Positions 33,652-43,192 of a stretch of DNA of 64,000 nucleotides are shown here, one piece after another. Numbering within the stretch: the first letter of the stretch is position 1; every line of letters starts with the position of its first letter. The notes under the pieces are model-generated. The model was not told the DNA's origin and did no database searches. It saw only the letters and a program-made list of their open reading frames with translations. Origin of the DNA: JANXVY01 sp040080145 (GTDB lineage: Bacteria > Pseudomonadota > Alphaproteobacteria > Rhizobiales > Hyphomicrobiaceae); contig JBEBJA010000077.1 in assembly GCA_040080145.1 (NCBI GenBank), positions 1 through 64,000 on the forward strand, written 5' to 3'. The position numbers and the translations under genes were made by a program.

Positions 33652-33981
33652 TTAGTTCTTCTTAGCAGGTGCCGTCGCAGCAGCTGGCGCAGCAGTCGTT
33701 GCTGGCGCAGCAGCCTTGGCAGCCTTCATGCAGGTTGCGCGGAATTTCTTACGCTCAGCCCCATGCAATTTCTTTTCGTCGGCTTCTTTCGAGCACTGGA
33801 TCGAGATTTCCGTCTTCGGCACGCCGATCTTTGCTTTGGGAGCAGCTGTCACCGGAGCTGGTGCCGTCACAGCAGGCTTCGTGGCAGGAGTGGTTGTTGC
33901 AGCGGTCTGGGCAACGGCAGCGCCGACGCTGGCAGCAAATGCCAAAGCGGCAGCAGCGATTGCGGTCTTGATCATGTTCAT
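33652..33981 (-). CDS. PsiF-repeat periplasmic protein
   Basis: This 109-residue protein has a clean signal peptide (MNMIKTAIAAAALAFAASVGAAVAQ), an Ala/Pro/Thr-rich linker and one PsiF repeat, CSKEADEKKLHGAERKKFRATCMK, followed by another Ala/Pro/Lys-rich tail. Escherichia coli PsiF (two repeats) is induced by phosphate starvation, but its function is unknown. A GAGGA site lies about 7 nt upstream of the ATG. Only one repeat is present here, so it is a short family member. The 370-bp stretch from 33982 to the tRNA holds no clear gene apart from the tRNA promoter. Confidence 0.8.
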   Translation of the reverse strand: MNMIKTAIAAAALAFAASVGAAVAQTAATTTPATKPAVTAPAPVTAAPKAKIGVPKTEISIQCSKEADEKKLHGAERKKFRATCMKAAKAAAPATTAAPAAATAPAKKN

Positions 33982-34286
33982 AGTCGAATCCTCGCATTTC
34001 CAATTCAGGTGCGTTTTCGCGGCGGTGTCGTACCGAGCGGCGGTTTCCTACACGATGCGCGCCGCATGTCGTCTAGTGCGATTCGATGCGTTCGCGTGCG
34101 GCCAAATGGTCCTTTTCTAACCTGCACATGGGCAAACGCCGTCTGTTCAATGGTTTTGACCGCCGCCGCAAATAAACTGATATGCGCGCAGACGTGCAGG
34201 GTACTTACCTGCTGCAATGCGCCACCAGCCCAAATCGTTCCACCGGACAGGCCAACTTGCCCCAGCGCGTTGTGCAACCCCCGACC

Positions 34287-34316
34287 TTGACATACCGCCC
34301 CGCCCATACCTATACA
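34287..34316 (+). promoter_or_regulatory. Sigma-70-type promoter of tRNA-Met
   Basis: TTGACA (34287-34292), an 18-nt spacer and TATACA (34311-34316) make a near-consensus promoter. Transcription would begin near 34323, about 32 nt before the mature tRNA. Confidence 0.7.
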
Positions 34317-34354
34317 CGGTGCTTCGCGGGGCCCTTGGGCTTGCGCGGTGGTAT

Positions 34355-34431
34355 GGCGGGATAGCTCAGTTGGTTAGAGCGGCGGAATCATAATCCGTAG
34401 GTCCCCAGTTCAAGTCTGGGTCTCGCTACCA
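34355..34431 (+). tRNA. tRNA-Met (CAT), elongator type
   Basis: This 77-nt cloverleaf has encoded CCA. The acceptor stem GGCGGGA pairs with TCTCGCT with two G-U pairs. The D arm is GCTC/GAGC. The anticodon stem GCGGA/TCCGT encloses ATCATAA, giving anticodon CAT. The T arm is CCCAG-TTCAAGT-CTGGG. The overall sequence resembles alphaproteobacterial elongator methionine tRNAs. The first acceptor pair is G-U, not the C-A mismatch of an initiator. A tRNA-Ile2 modified to lysidine cannot be strictly excluded. Confidence 0.95.
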
Positions 34432-34536
34432 ATCTTTTCAATGGATTATTGAATTTTTTATCGGCCTGCAGTTCTCTTGCCTCTCCGCAGTTCGCGGTGG
34501 GTCGATGAGGCGTTGACCACATGCCGTCGTGACAAG

Positions 34537-34962
34537 TCAAACCTTCAAGCCGACAGCTTGCAGCAGCTTCTCGATGATATGACGCGGCCGTGCTGGCTTC
34601 ACCAGTATCGGCCGTTGCGCCCACTCGGGCGGCAGCGAGTGCGGTTCAAAATGCCCTGAGCAAAAAACGAAGGGAATACCGCGTCCGGCTAAAATGCGCG
34701 CGACGGGCCAAACCTCCTCGTAATGCAGTTTAATATCGAGCATTGCCCCGGATAACGTCTCGCCCATCGCGAGCATTTCGGCCTCGGCAAGCGTACCGGC
34801 AGGCCCGACAACTTCAGCGCCCGACCGGGAGATGATGTCCTCAAAACTCATCGCCAGAAGGGCGTTGTCCTCAACAATGAGGATGCGATGTCCGCTCAAC
34901 ATGTTGTCGGTCATATAGACGCCATCCCGTTCAACCTGTGAGGGAGCGTAGGCCAATTTCAT
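34537..34962 (-). CDS. Single-domain response regulator
   Basis: This 141-residue CheY-like receiver has no output domain. Acidic residues are in RILIVEDNALLAM, the phosphoacceptor Asp is in GAMLDIKL, the Thr/Ser position is in FVFCSG and the Lys is in ILVKPARP. It begins 4 bp after the stop of the sensor kinase gene and is almost certainly its partner. HWE/HisKA_2 kinases often pair with receiver-only regulators in general stress or light-type signalling. The ATG at 34914 is an alternative start that trims 16 residues of non-receiver sequence. Confidence 0.88.
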   Translation of the reverse strand: MKLAYAPSQVERDGVYMTDNMLSGHRILIVEDNALLAMSFEDIISRSGAEVVGPAGTLAEAEMLAMGETLSGAMLDIKLHYEEVWPVARILAGRGIPFVFCSGHFEPHSLPPEWAQRPILVKPARPRHIIEKLLQAVGLKV

Positions 34963-34966
34963 CGCG

Positions 34967-37900
34967 TCAACAAGCGGTCTCACGGACAATCCTGCCGGCA
35001 GCGATCTCAAGCCGCCAGGTGAACCCCGACGCCTTAAAGTCCAGTTCCGTCTTCGCTTTATAGGTCCGCGCCAGCATGTCTCTAATGACCGTTGTGCCAA
35101 AACCGCAACGCACTGGGGGCTCAATCAGCGGCCCGCCGATTTCTTGCCAGTCTAGCTGCAGGACTGGCTGGTCGCTGGTGCGGATCGTCCAAGTAATCAC
35201 AATGCGCCCGTCTGGAGCCGAAAGCGCACCATACTTCGAAGCGTTGGTCGCAAGCTCATGCACGACCAGTCCCAGGTCTTGTGCGCCATTGGGGTGCAGC
35301 ACCAACGGCGGGCCCTCGCACGTCAACCGGGCGGCGGCGTCCAGAAATGGCGCCAGCTGCTCCATGAGCAGGTCGTGCAGTTTGACGCCCTCCCAGTCGC
35401 CGCGCACAAGCAAACCTATCGACCGGCTCAATCCGTCGATGCGCTGTGAAAACCGCTCTTGGAATTCATCGACGTCCGTAGTCGAGCGTGCCGTTTGCCA
35501 AGCCATGGCTTGCGCGACGGCAAGCGCATTTTTGGTCCGGTGCGACAGCTCACGCATGATGAGCCGCACATGACTTTCATGTTCCTTGCGCACCGTGATG
35601 TCGCGCATGATCCCTGTAAAGTACCGTTGATCGCCAACCCGCCATTCGGCAACCGAAAGGTCGGCCGGGAAGGTCGAGCCATCTTTGCGCCGCCCATCGA
35701 CCTCACGCCCGCTGCCGATAACCTTGGCCTGCCCCGTCCTGCAAAACGCTGCGAGATACCCATCGTGGGCTGAGTGATGGGGCTCGGGCATCAGCAAAGA
35801 GACGTTGTTGCCAATGACCTCGTTCGCGTTGTACCCGAACATCCGCTCCGTCGCCGGGTTGATCGACTGAACCAATCCGCGCTCGTTAATGACGATAATT
35901 GCATCGGCGGCCGTCTGGACGGTGGCAGCAAACCGGGCTTCGCTTTCGCGCAACGCACGTTCGCTGCGTTTGCGCTCGGTCACATTGGTGACCAGGGCAA
36001 CAATATAAGCTGGCCTGCCCGTCTCATCGCGCAAAATCGAGACGAACTTGTGAACCCAGACCGGCTGCCCATTCTTGTCAACGTAGCGGTTCTCGAGCTC
36101 AAATGACTGTGTTTCACCAGCCTTTAAGCGCTCGATATTGGCCAGGTTGACGGCCCGGTCATCGGGATGGACCCGGGTCACAAATTCATCCTGACACAGT
36201 TCGGCTTGGGTAAAACCAAGCAACGCACAATAGGCCGGATTGCATTGCTGCACTTGCCCGTGCCAGTCGGCAATTACGATCCCGGTCGCCGCATTTTCGA
36301 AGATCTTGCGGAACCTCTCCTCGCTCTCGCGCAACTCGTCTTCGGCGCGCTTGCGGTCCGTGATATCGAAGATGGTAACAATGACCGCCGCTACGGTTCC
36401 GGCGCCGTCACGCTGAGGCTCATAGACCACCACGTACGTGCCGCACTCCCCGCCCGCCCGCTGCTTGGCAAGCTCAAAGGTGCACCGCTCACCAGCAAAG
36501 GCCCTGTCGAGATTAGGCGCGATCTGCGTTGCATACACCCCGGGCAACACCTCGGCAGGTCCCTTGCCAATGAGTTCCTCGGGAGAAAACTTGAGCCCCA
36601 GGATGCGTGTATATGCGGGGTTCGCAAACGAATACCGCCGCCCTATGTCGACCATCACGAGGCCGACCGACGCATTGCTGGTCGCCGACCGCAACAGCGC
36701 CTCCCGTTCGAGCAAGGCCCGTTCCGTTGCTACCCTCAACTCTGCAGCCTTGGTCAGCGCAGCCCTGACGAACCCAATTTCGCGCACATTCGATGGCTCG
36801 GACGCTGGCACCTCGCCACGGCCAAAAGCATCCGCCGCATCGGCCAGTCGCAGGAGCGGACGTCCGATTGCAGCTGCCGCCAGCAGCGCAACTAAAAGAC
36901 CCAGCAGAGCTGCAACCAGCATCCCCTGTGTCAGGCGCGTGGCGAGCGCTTGCTCCGCCTTCCGCACAATCGTGTCGTCAAGCCCAACCAGCGCAACCCA
37001 CCCCGACGGCAACTGCCGCCATCCAAACTGAACCGGCAGACCCTCAAGCGTTGTTGCCCGGCTCCATCCCGACGGACTTTGCTGAGCCATTTGCCAGGCC
37101 GATGCCGCCGCAGGTTTGCCCGCCCACTTATCATTGTCCTTGCTGCGCGCAATGATCAACCCCTGCCGGTCGGCAAGAGCCAGAATCCAGCCTTCGGGCG
37201 ACAACGACTTCGTGTCCTGCAAGAACACGTCGATCGGCATCCGCCAATTGACGATCCACTCGGTCCCGGCCACAGGATAAGAGACACTCACAAGCTGGCG
37301 TCCGGCAGCAACGGCACCGATGAAGACGTCTGATACCTGAGCCAAGCCGGTATCTGCTGCCTTCTGCATGACGGAGGTTGTGGCCGCCGCCGGCAAAGCT
37401 GTCCCGAATGGAACCAGCGTGTTTATGAGCTGGCGCCCGTCCCAGTCGGCGACATCAATCCAGCCCTCGTCGGCACCAACGGCAACGCTGGCTTGTTCAT
37501 AGAACGTGGCAAAGTCACCGGACTTCAATGCCGGTGACGTCACAAGCCCTCTGAGCAAAGCCGTCCGTTCGCCGATCTTCCTGTCGGCCGCATCAGCAAG
37601 GCTTCGCGTTAGTTCGCGTCCAGCGGCCTCGATCACACCGGCACGTTCCAACTCGGCTTTCCGGCTCTGCATCGCAATGAACACGACCGCCGGGAGCAGC
37701 GCTCCCGCGACCAGCACACCAAGCGCCGTGCGCAGTGATACCTCGGGCCAACGGGTGCCAGGGTCAGCCAGCAACCCCACCGCCAAAACCAAAAAGCCAG
37801 CCCCCGTCGGCAGCGACAGCGAGCCAAACAGTGGCAAGGCATAAAGATCCGACGAACCATACGCGTAACCGAGCAAAGCAATGGCGGCGATGATGACGAT

Positions 37901-38386
37901 CGCTCCTGCCAGAAACGGAACCGCTTGAGCGTAATTAGGGTGATGCCTTGAGGCGACCGCAACGCCCGCCAAAATGAAGCCGATGGCAGTTGCTTGCGAC
38001 ATCCGCATTACGTTCGCAGACGCCGGCCCCGCGAATATGACGACGAGCGAGAGCACTCCCGCCGCGCAGATCGCCCATCCCAGGCCTGCGGCAACCCTCC
38101 GGTTCACGATCGCTTCGCCAGCAAGCGCGCTGCCGGCAGCCAAAAAGCAAAGCGCTGTGATCGGCCTCATCGACGCGAGACTAGCGCCCCAGTTGGTCAG
38201 CCACGACCAACCCGCAATCCAGCCCACCAGCGTGGTAAGCGCCAGAACCTGCAGCGCCCGCCCGGCAATCACCGGCGTCCAAGCCTGACTGCCCCACGCC
38301 TTACTGTCCACTGGCGCTGAACTAAAGTTATGCCTTCCACTCAAATCGACCACCGGCTCTAACCACGTCGATAATCGTTCTATCAT
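34967..38386 (-). CDS. Multi-PAS membrane sensor histidine kinase, HWE/HisKA_2 type
   Basis: This is a 1139-residue kinase from the ATG at 38386 (another ATG lies 42 bp upstream). Approximate layout: 35-240, six or seven membrane helices resembling a MASE-like sensor; 260-500, extracytoplasmic Cache-like domain; 510-530, membrane helix; 530-585, HAMP-like linker; three PAS domains with PAC tails at 590-705, 710-835 and 840-960 (ITDRKRAEDELRESEERF, VTERKRSERALRESEARF); and 970-1130, kinase. The phospho-His lies in MRELSHRTKNALAVAQAMA, with DWEGVKLHDL and the N box VVHELATNASKYGAL, as in HWE kinases. It likely senses a periplasmic ligand plus cytoplasmic cues. Its partner regulator follows by 4 bp. 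Confidence 0.9.
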   Translation of the reverse strand: MIERLSTWLEPVVDLSGRHNFSSAPVDSKAWGSQAWTPVIAGRALQVLALTTLVGWIAGWSWLTNWGASLASMRPITALCFLAAGSALAGEAIVNRRVAAGLGWAICAAGVLSLVVIFAGPASANVMRMSQATAIGFILAGVAVASRHHPNYAQAVPFLAGAIVIIAAIALLGYAYGSSDLYALPLFGSLSLPTGAGFLVLAVGLLADPGTRWPEVSLRTALGVLVAGALLPAVVFIAMQSRKAELERAGVIEAAGRELTRSLADAADRKIGERTALLRGLVTSPALKSGDFATFYEQASVAVGADEGWIDVADWDGRQLINTLVPFGTALPAAATTSVMQKAADTGLAQVSDVFIGAVAAGRQLVSVSYPVAGTEWIVNWRMPIDVFLQDTKSLSPEGWILALADRQGLIIARSKDNDKWAGKPAAASAWQMAQQSPSGWSRATTLEGLPVQFGWRQLPSGWVALVGLDDTIVRKAEQALATRLTQGMLVAALLGLLVALLAAAAIGRPLLRLADAADAFGRGEVPASEPSNVREIGFVRAALTKAAELRVATERALLEREALLRSATSNASVGLVMVDIGRRYSFANPAYTRILGLKFSPEELIGKGPAEVLPGVYATQIAPNLDRAFAGERCTFELAKQRAGGECGTYVVVYEPQRDGAGTVAAVIVTIFDITDRKRAEDELRESEERFRKIFENAATGIVIADWHGQVQQCNPAYCALLGFTQAELCQDEFVTRVHPDDRAVNLANIERLKAGETQSFELENRYVDKNGQPVWVHKFVSILRDETGRPAYIVALVTNVTERKRSERALRESEARFAATVQTAADAIIVINERGLVQSINPATERMFGYNANEVIGNNVSLLMPEPHHSAHDGYLAAFCRTGQAKVIGSGREVDGRRKDGSTFPADLSVAEWRVGDQRYFTGIMRDITVRKEHESHVRLIMRELSHRTKNALAVAQAMAWQTARSTTDVDEFQERFSQRIDGLSRSIGLLVRGDWEGVKLHDLLMEQLAPFLDAAARLTCEGPPLVLHPNGAQDLGLVVHELATNASKYGALSAPDGRIVITWTIRTSDQPVLQLDWQEIGGPLIEPPVRCGFGTTVIRDMLARTYKAKTELDFKASGFTWRLEIAAGRIVRETAC

Positions 38387-38454
38387 CAAAAACGGACGAC
38401 CTGCGAAACCTTCGGCGATTTCTCGCACAACTGCGATTGTCTCAAAACCACTTG

Positions 38455-39978
38455 CTACTTCAAGATGATGCGGCCTTCGACCCCCGTTCGCACGGTGCCG
38501 ACATTACGAACGTATGCCATTACTTCATTGGCAATCAACGGCGCATCGCCGTCTGGCAACAGTTGTTTGCCGCCGCGCAGCATGTCGTAGCCATCGCCGC
38601 CACGCGCCAGATAATCACTCGTGGCAACCGAATAGATTCTCGCCTCATCGAGTGGTTGCCCGCCCACCATGATCGCGATGATCCGATCTCCCGCCGGCCG
38701 CGAGACATCCGCCACGATCGTCAATCCCGAAACCTGCGGAAACTGCCCAGCCGCGGTCGGCAGCGCCCTCAATCCAATCTCGACAGCGCGCTTCAAGTCC
38801 CGCCCGGCCACGTCAACCCTGACAAGCCGGTTACCGAACGGCAGTTCCTCCAAAATGGCCCGCCGGGTGATCTGCGCGCCCGCCGCATAAACACGCCCGG
38901 CCCGGATCCCTCCACCATTGGTCAGCCCCACATCCGCATTGACCGATGCCCGCATGGCATCCGCGAATAAGTTGCCTATTGCAGCTTCGCTCTTGCGCAC
39001 CGTCGAATTGCGGCTGTCGAGTTCGACGGCCGTCACGCCAACCGGCACGTCCAATTCGCGGGTCAAATCCTGTTCATACTTTGTCACTTCCGCCGCAACG
39101 CCGGGATCAGGAATGACTGCGGCGGTATCAACGATGCGAAACTGCGGCGACCACGTCATTGACCGTCGTCCGTCGCGTTCACTCACCTCGATAGTCACGT
39201 CGGCGACCACCACCCGATGCGCATCACGGCTCGATTCAACTATCGCGCTGCGTTCATCGTAATTGATGAACAGGTCGTGATCATGCCCTGTGAGAATGAG
39301 ATCGAGCACCCCTGTCGCATGGATCGCATAATCTTGGCCCCGGCCTGCGTGAACGACGGCAACGACAAAATCCGCCCCCTCCTTGCGAAGTTCGGCAGCC
39401 TGGGTCTTCAACGTCTCCACGCTTGGCGCAAACCGCAAGTCCTCCGAACCCGACACGCGCGGCGTTTCATCGTACGTCGCAGCAGTAATCCCGATCCGCA
39501 CACCATCAACCGTCAAAATCGTGCGATCCTTGAACCCCGGCACATGCTGCCCGTCCGGCCCGCGCAGGTTCGCCGCAAACAGCGGAAACTTTGCCTCGCT
39601 CATGCGTTGCAAAAAAATCGCCTTACCGAAATCGAACTCGTGATTGCCCGGCACGAAAATGTCTGGCGCAATCAGGTTCGTAAGTGCAACGACGTGACGA
39701 CCGTGATCGAACCCGGACATGAGCGAGGGCGACAACGTGTCCCCCGCATGAGCGACGATTACCGACCCGCCCTTAGCCCGCTCGGCCTTCACCACAGCAG
39801 CGAGCCGGGCAAATCCGCCCCGCATCATCCCATCGCCAAGGCGTTGCTCGCTCATCTGGTAGAAATCGCTGACCACCACGAACGTCACCCGGGCTTTGGC
39901 GGCGCTGGCTCCACCCGCAAATCCGGCAACAGCGATCAACACCACAAGAGCGGCGATGAAGCGGCAATAGATCTTCAT
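38455..39978 (-). CDS. Secreted 5'-nucleotidase/UshA-like metallophosphoesterase with altered metal site
   Basis: This 507-residue protein has a signal peptide (MKIYCRFIAALVVLIAVAGFAGGASA), a calcineurin-like N-terminal domain (about 30-300) and a 5'-nucleotidase C-terminal domain (about 325-500, with GIRAGRVYAAGAQITRR and FGNRLVRVDVAG). Metal-binding blocks HAGDTL, PGNHEFDFG, VVHAG and TGHDHDL are present. The first motif, usually ND-x-H, reads SDFY (Asp38 kept, Tyr40 at the His position). UshA-type enzymes hydrolyse periplasmic nucleotides and UDP-sugars. Activity here may differ because of the substitution. Confidence 0.85.
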   Translation of the reverse strand: MKIYCRFIAALVVLIAVAGFAGGASAAKARVTFVVVSDFYQMSEQRLGDGMMRGGFARLAAVVKAERAKGGSVIVAHAGDTLSPSLMSGFDHGRHVVALTNLIAPDIFVPGNHEFDFGKAIFLQRMSEAKFPLFAANLRGPDGQHVPGFKDRTILTVDGVRIGITAATYDETPRVSGSEDLRFAPSVETLKTQAAELRKEGADFVVAVVHAGRGQDYAIHATGVLDLILTGHDHDLFINYDERSAIVESSRDAHRVVVADVTIEVSERDGRRSMTWSPQFRIVDTAAVIPDPGVAAEVTKYEQDLTRELDVPVGVTAVELDSRNSTVRKSEAAIGNLFADAMRASVNADVGLTNGGGIRAGRVYAAGAQITRRAILEELPFGNRLVRVDVAGRDLKRAVEIGLRALPTAAGQFPQVSGLTIVADVSRPAGDRIIAIMVGGQPLDEARIYSVATSDYLARGGDGYDMLRGGKQLLPDGDAPLIANEVMAYVRNVGTVRTGVEGRIILK

Positions 39979-40129
39979 AACAAAAAATCCCGCTGACAGT
40001 ATCCCCGTTGGACGACGATCTTCCCCCGGCAGATCTGCCTTATAGTTTCTGCCGCATTCCCCACCAACAAAGATCGAGAACCGCGTGCTAGGCTAGCTGC
40101 GACAAGTAGCCGTTTGCGGAGCGTATCGC

Positions 40130-41896
40130 GTGTCGCACGAACCAGCTCAAGATCTGGGACCCTGGAACCCCGGCTTACAGTCCGCCCTGCCGGACGAATT
40201 TCTCCCCTTATCGACCATCTTCCACCCTGCAAACGTATCCAGCGGCCTGAAGGACCTTCGCGGCCTTGGCGATCTGAGCGGCCTTCCCATCGAACGGCTC
40301 GCCACATTCCGGCCCGAGCGCTTGGCCGTGCATGAAGTGCTGATCCGCGTGATGGCGAACCTGACCGTGTCCGATGGCCGCAAATACGAAGACCTCGGGG
40401 TCAATTTCCGCGCCATGACGTCGACGATCTATCAAAGCCACATCGCCCCGCTGATGCCCGAGATCCAACAGGTGTTTGACGAGATGCTGCGCGAAGCCTC
40501 GGTCTTCATTGATCACGCGCAGAGGGAGGCCCACGTCAAACCCGATGCGAGCACAAAGGCCTGCGCGCCCAACCGCTGGTGGCAGGTCTTCGCTCGCGAC
40601 CGCAAGTCCGCTGCAAAGCCGGCAGTCGGCAACCCCGAATCCGGCGATCTCGCAACCATAGCCGTTTGGCACGCAAAAGCAGACACCGCCCAGCCCCCCT
40701 TTGAACAAGCCTGCTACAAAGCGCTCGCCACCGTTACTGGTGCCATTTTTGCCAAGCGCGGACGCCTGTTCAACGACCGGTCAATCGTGACGTCTTTGGC
40801 GACCCGCCTTGCCGGCAACGACTACGGCAGCCTCCTGATTGGGCAGTTCATCGAGCCCCACTTCCGTGATGCGGTCTCAGCGGCCGGCTACCGTTGGCTA
40901 CCAACCCAGCAGCACCCGCTCATCATGAACGTCAAGGGTGCCTCGGCGTCCGGCAAGAGTACCATGCGGCCCCTGCAAAGAGAACTCGCCGGACGACTCG
41001 GCGTCGATTGGATGGACTTCGCACTCATCAGCCCGGACATCTGGCGCAAGTACCTCCTTGACTACGCCGAACTTGGCCCGGCCCGGCGCTATGCCGGCAC
41101 ATTGACCGGCCACGAAATCGAAATTATCGACAAAAAGCTGGATCGCTACATGAGCCGCAAGGCCGAGGCGGGCCGCATGTCCCACCTCCTGATCGACCGC
41201 TTCCGCTTCGACAGCTTCTCCGAACGCCCCGACGAGTCTGGCGGCAGCCGCCTTCTGACCCGCTTTGGCGATGAAATCTACATGTTCTTCATGATCACGC
41301 CGCCCGAGGCGACAGTCGAACGCTCCTGGAAGCGCGGCGAACAGGTCGGCCGCTACAAGTCCGTCGAAGATCTCCTGGCACATAACGTCGAGGCCTACGA
41401 GGGCATCCCCGGCCTCTTCTTCACCTGGGTCCTAAGACCCGACAAGAAAGTGCATTTCGAGTTTCTCGACAACAGCGTCGCGGAAGGCGAAAGGCCAGCC
41501 ACCGTTGCGTTCGGCGTCAACAACGTGATGAACATTCTCGATCTGCAATGCATTTTCGACATCGACCGCTACCGCACCATCAATATAGCGGCCCGCACCC
41601 CTGGTGCCGTATATCCGGCCAAAATCGAACCACCAGGAGAATTCCTCAGGCAATGTGTGCGGCGGCTTCCGGTCATAAATTTCGCAGACCGGAAAACCGG
41701 TGAGATCTATGCGCGCATCGCGAACGGCACTTTTACTTGGTGGGATCGGTCCATTTTTACGAATGCCGTGCCCAGCGCAGCGTCGAGGTCGGCATTCGAA
41801 CGGGTCACGCAGCCACCCGTCGCAAATGACACCTCCGGCACACGGCCAGCCCGTTTAGCGCCACACTCGGGACCAACGGTTGGAGAATGGCTGTAG
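40130..41896 (+). CDS. Orphan P-loop kinase-like protein, possibly zeta-toxin-like
   Basis: This 588-residue protein starts at a GTG with GGAG 9 nt upstream. Residues 1-255 are helical and unassigned. A Walker A motif GASASGKST is at 270-278, followed by ISPDIWRKYLLDYAEL (Asp303), HLLIDRFRFDS and the basic segment VERSWKRGEQVGRYKSVEDLLAHNVEAYEGIPGLFF. That order (P-loop, Asp shortly after, Arg-rich lid) resembles zeta-toxin/AAA_33-type small-molecule kinases. The size and N-terminal domain do not fit known toxins, and no antitoxin gene is adjacent. The true substrate is unknown. The C-terminal 60 residues are low in complexity. Confidence 0.72.
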   Translation: MSHEPAQDLGPWNPGLQSALPDEFLPLSTIFHPANVSSGLKDLRGLGDLSGLPIERLATFRPERLAVHEVLIRVMANLTVSDGRKYEDLGVNFRAMTSTIYQSHIAPLMPEIQQVFDEMLREASVFIDHAQREAHVKPDASTKACAPNRWWQVFARDRKSAAKPAVGNPESGDLATIAVWHAKADTAQPPFEQACYKALATVTGAIFAKRGRLFNDRSIVTSLATRLAGNDYGSLLIGQFIEPHFRDAVSAAGYRWLPTQQHPLIMNVKGASASGKSTMRPLQRELAGRLGVDWMDFALISPDIWRKYLLDYAELGPARRYAGTLTGHEIEIIDKKLDRYMSRKAEAGRMSHLLIDRFRFDSFSERPDESGGSRLLTRFGDEIYMFFMITPPEATVERSWKRGEQVGRYKSVEDLLAHNVEAYEGIPGLFFTWVLRPDKKVHFEFLDNSVAEGERPATVAFGVNNVMNILDLQCIFDIDRYRTINIAARTPGAVYPAKIEPPGEFLRQCVRRLPVINFADRKTGEIYARIANGTFTWWDRSIFTNAVPSAASRSAFERVTQPPVANDTSGTRPARLAPHSGPTVGEWL

Positions 41897-41951
41897 CCTG
41901 AAAGGAACCCCAAGGCTGAATGCGCGTTTCCATTGCAACGGAGGACCGCAT

Positions 41952-42161
41952 ATGACCGCAACGAAAACGAAGCAAGAAAAAGATAGCGATTTGAACAAAT
42001 CGCTGGAGCAATCGTTTCCAGCCAGCGATGCCGCGTCATCCAACCAAGTGGACGGAAAGCCAGTGCGCCCGATTGGCCGGAAACCGGCAGTCATCGAAAA
42101 GTCGTCTGTGGACGCATTGGCAAAAGAGGCAGAACGCAAAACCCGCGATGACAAATATTGA
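41952..42161 (+). CDS. Small hydrophilic protein with SFPASD motif
   Basis: This 69-residue, strongly charged protein has the ATG at 41952 preceded by GGAGGA at good spacing, which settles the start. The segment LNKSLEQSFPASDAAS matches a motif of small alphaproteobacterial proteins of unknown function that carry (S/T)FPASDP-like sequence near the N-terminus. It has no signal peptide or membrane helix. It follows the P-loop gene by 55 bp and converges on the Crp/Fnr gene. Related proteins are often seen among stress-associated genes, but no role can be assigned. Confidence 0.7.
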   Translation: MTATKTKQEKDSDLNKSLEQSFPASDAASSNQVDGKPVRPIGRKPAVIEKSSVDALAKEAERKTRDDKY

Positions 42162-42208
42162 TATATGCAGCGTGCTTCTTGGTTCCGCGCTGGCGGTGAA
42201 ACCGGTTC

Positions 42209-42979
42209 TTACTGCTTTTCATCCGCCAGCAGACCCAATGGCGGACGGTTTATGTCCAAATCGAAGTCGCGAGCAAGATCTGCGGGAAACATCTTCGCCA
42301 ATCCTTGAAGGTCCAAGATCTCGATACTTCGCCGGCCAGCCGTTTTAACAAGTCCCAGCGATTTTAATCTGGAAAAAATGCGGCTCAAAGTATCTGGGTT
42401 GAGCGCGAGAAAACTTGCAATATCACTCCGCGAAAATGGAATCTCGACCGTAACGATGGAGCCATGACGCCGTCCCATCCGATAGGCCATTTCGACAAAG
42501 AAACTTGCAACTCGCTCTTCGCCGGACAACCCTGCAAGAAGTACGATGTGAGACTTATCGCAAGCGCTTTGGAGCGCTGTTTCCCGCGCGCAGTATAGCC
42601 GGACCTCGGCCGACTGCTCGCAAAGCCGGTCGAATGCTACTTCTCCCATCCGCAAGATTTGGCAAGGAGCGGTCGCTAGCGCTGCAAGCGATCTGACGGG
42701 GGGAAGTTCGGCAGGGCGCACTATGTTGCCGGGCGAATAAAGCGCGATAGCCACATGGCGCTCCGTAGAAAGATCGGCTTGCAATATCAGGAAACCGCTG
42801 CGAACCGCGTAAACGAGCTTTGCACGATCCCGGCCCAAATCAATTTTATCACCGCGCTTTAATCTGACGACAGTCGCGATTTCCTCGATCGCCCGCAAAC
42901 CGTTGGATTGACCGCTCGTGTCACCAGCACCCTGCGGGATCACTTGTCGCGCTGCTTTCTGCCGAAAACTGTTGGTCAT
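42209..42979 (-). CDS. Crp/Fnr-family regulator, FixK-like without iron-sulfur cysteines
   Basis: This 256-residue regulator has a cyclic-nucleotide-binding-like beta roll (about 30-150) and a C-terminal winged HTH with FSRSDIASFLALNPDTLSRIFSRLKSLGLV, the recognition-helix pattern of FNR/FixK proteins. The N-terminal Cys cluster of FNR is absent, so oxygen sensing by a 4Fe-4S cluster is unlikely. FixK-type regulators are normally controlled by FixJ or by expression. FNR-type boxes occur at 43193 and 43259 between it and ompW. Autoregulation and control of ompW are reasonable inferences. An in-frame GTG two codons upstream is an alternative start. Confidence 0.86.
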   Translation of the reverse strand: MTNSFRQKAARQVIPQGAGDTSGQSNGLRAIEEIATVVRLKRGDKIDLGRDRAKLVYAVRSGFLILQADLSTERHVAIALYSPGNIVRPAELPPVRSLAALATAPCQILRMGEVAFDRLCEQSAEVRLYCARETALQSACDKSHIVLLAGLSGEERVASFFVEMAYRMGRRHGSIVTVEIPFSRSDIASFLALNPDTLSRIFSRLKSLGLVKTAGRRSIEILDLQGLAKMFPADLARDFDLDINRPPLGLLADEKQ

Positions 42980-43192
42980 GTCCACTGAGCTGCACCTGCT
43001 GAGAGGCCCCCGAAATTGGAGTCCGTCCTCTCTGATCGCCCTATCGCGATCCCTGCGCGTTGATGCCTGTCAAATCTGAGCACCCTTGCGCGCATACAGC
43101 GCGGCAATGCCGCGACGATTCACGTCCAGGAGGAAAACGGAAGTTTCTCCCACCGGCAGCGACGTCTGAGCGATTGCGCCGCACCCGGCCAA

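Noticed and set aside
34388..34624. Minus-strand open frame ending ...LVARPRLELGTYGL
   Set aside because: It runs antisense through the tRNA-Met gene. This peptide is a well-known false translation of tRNA sequence.
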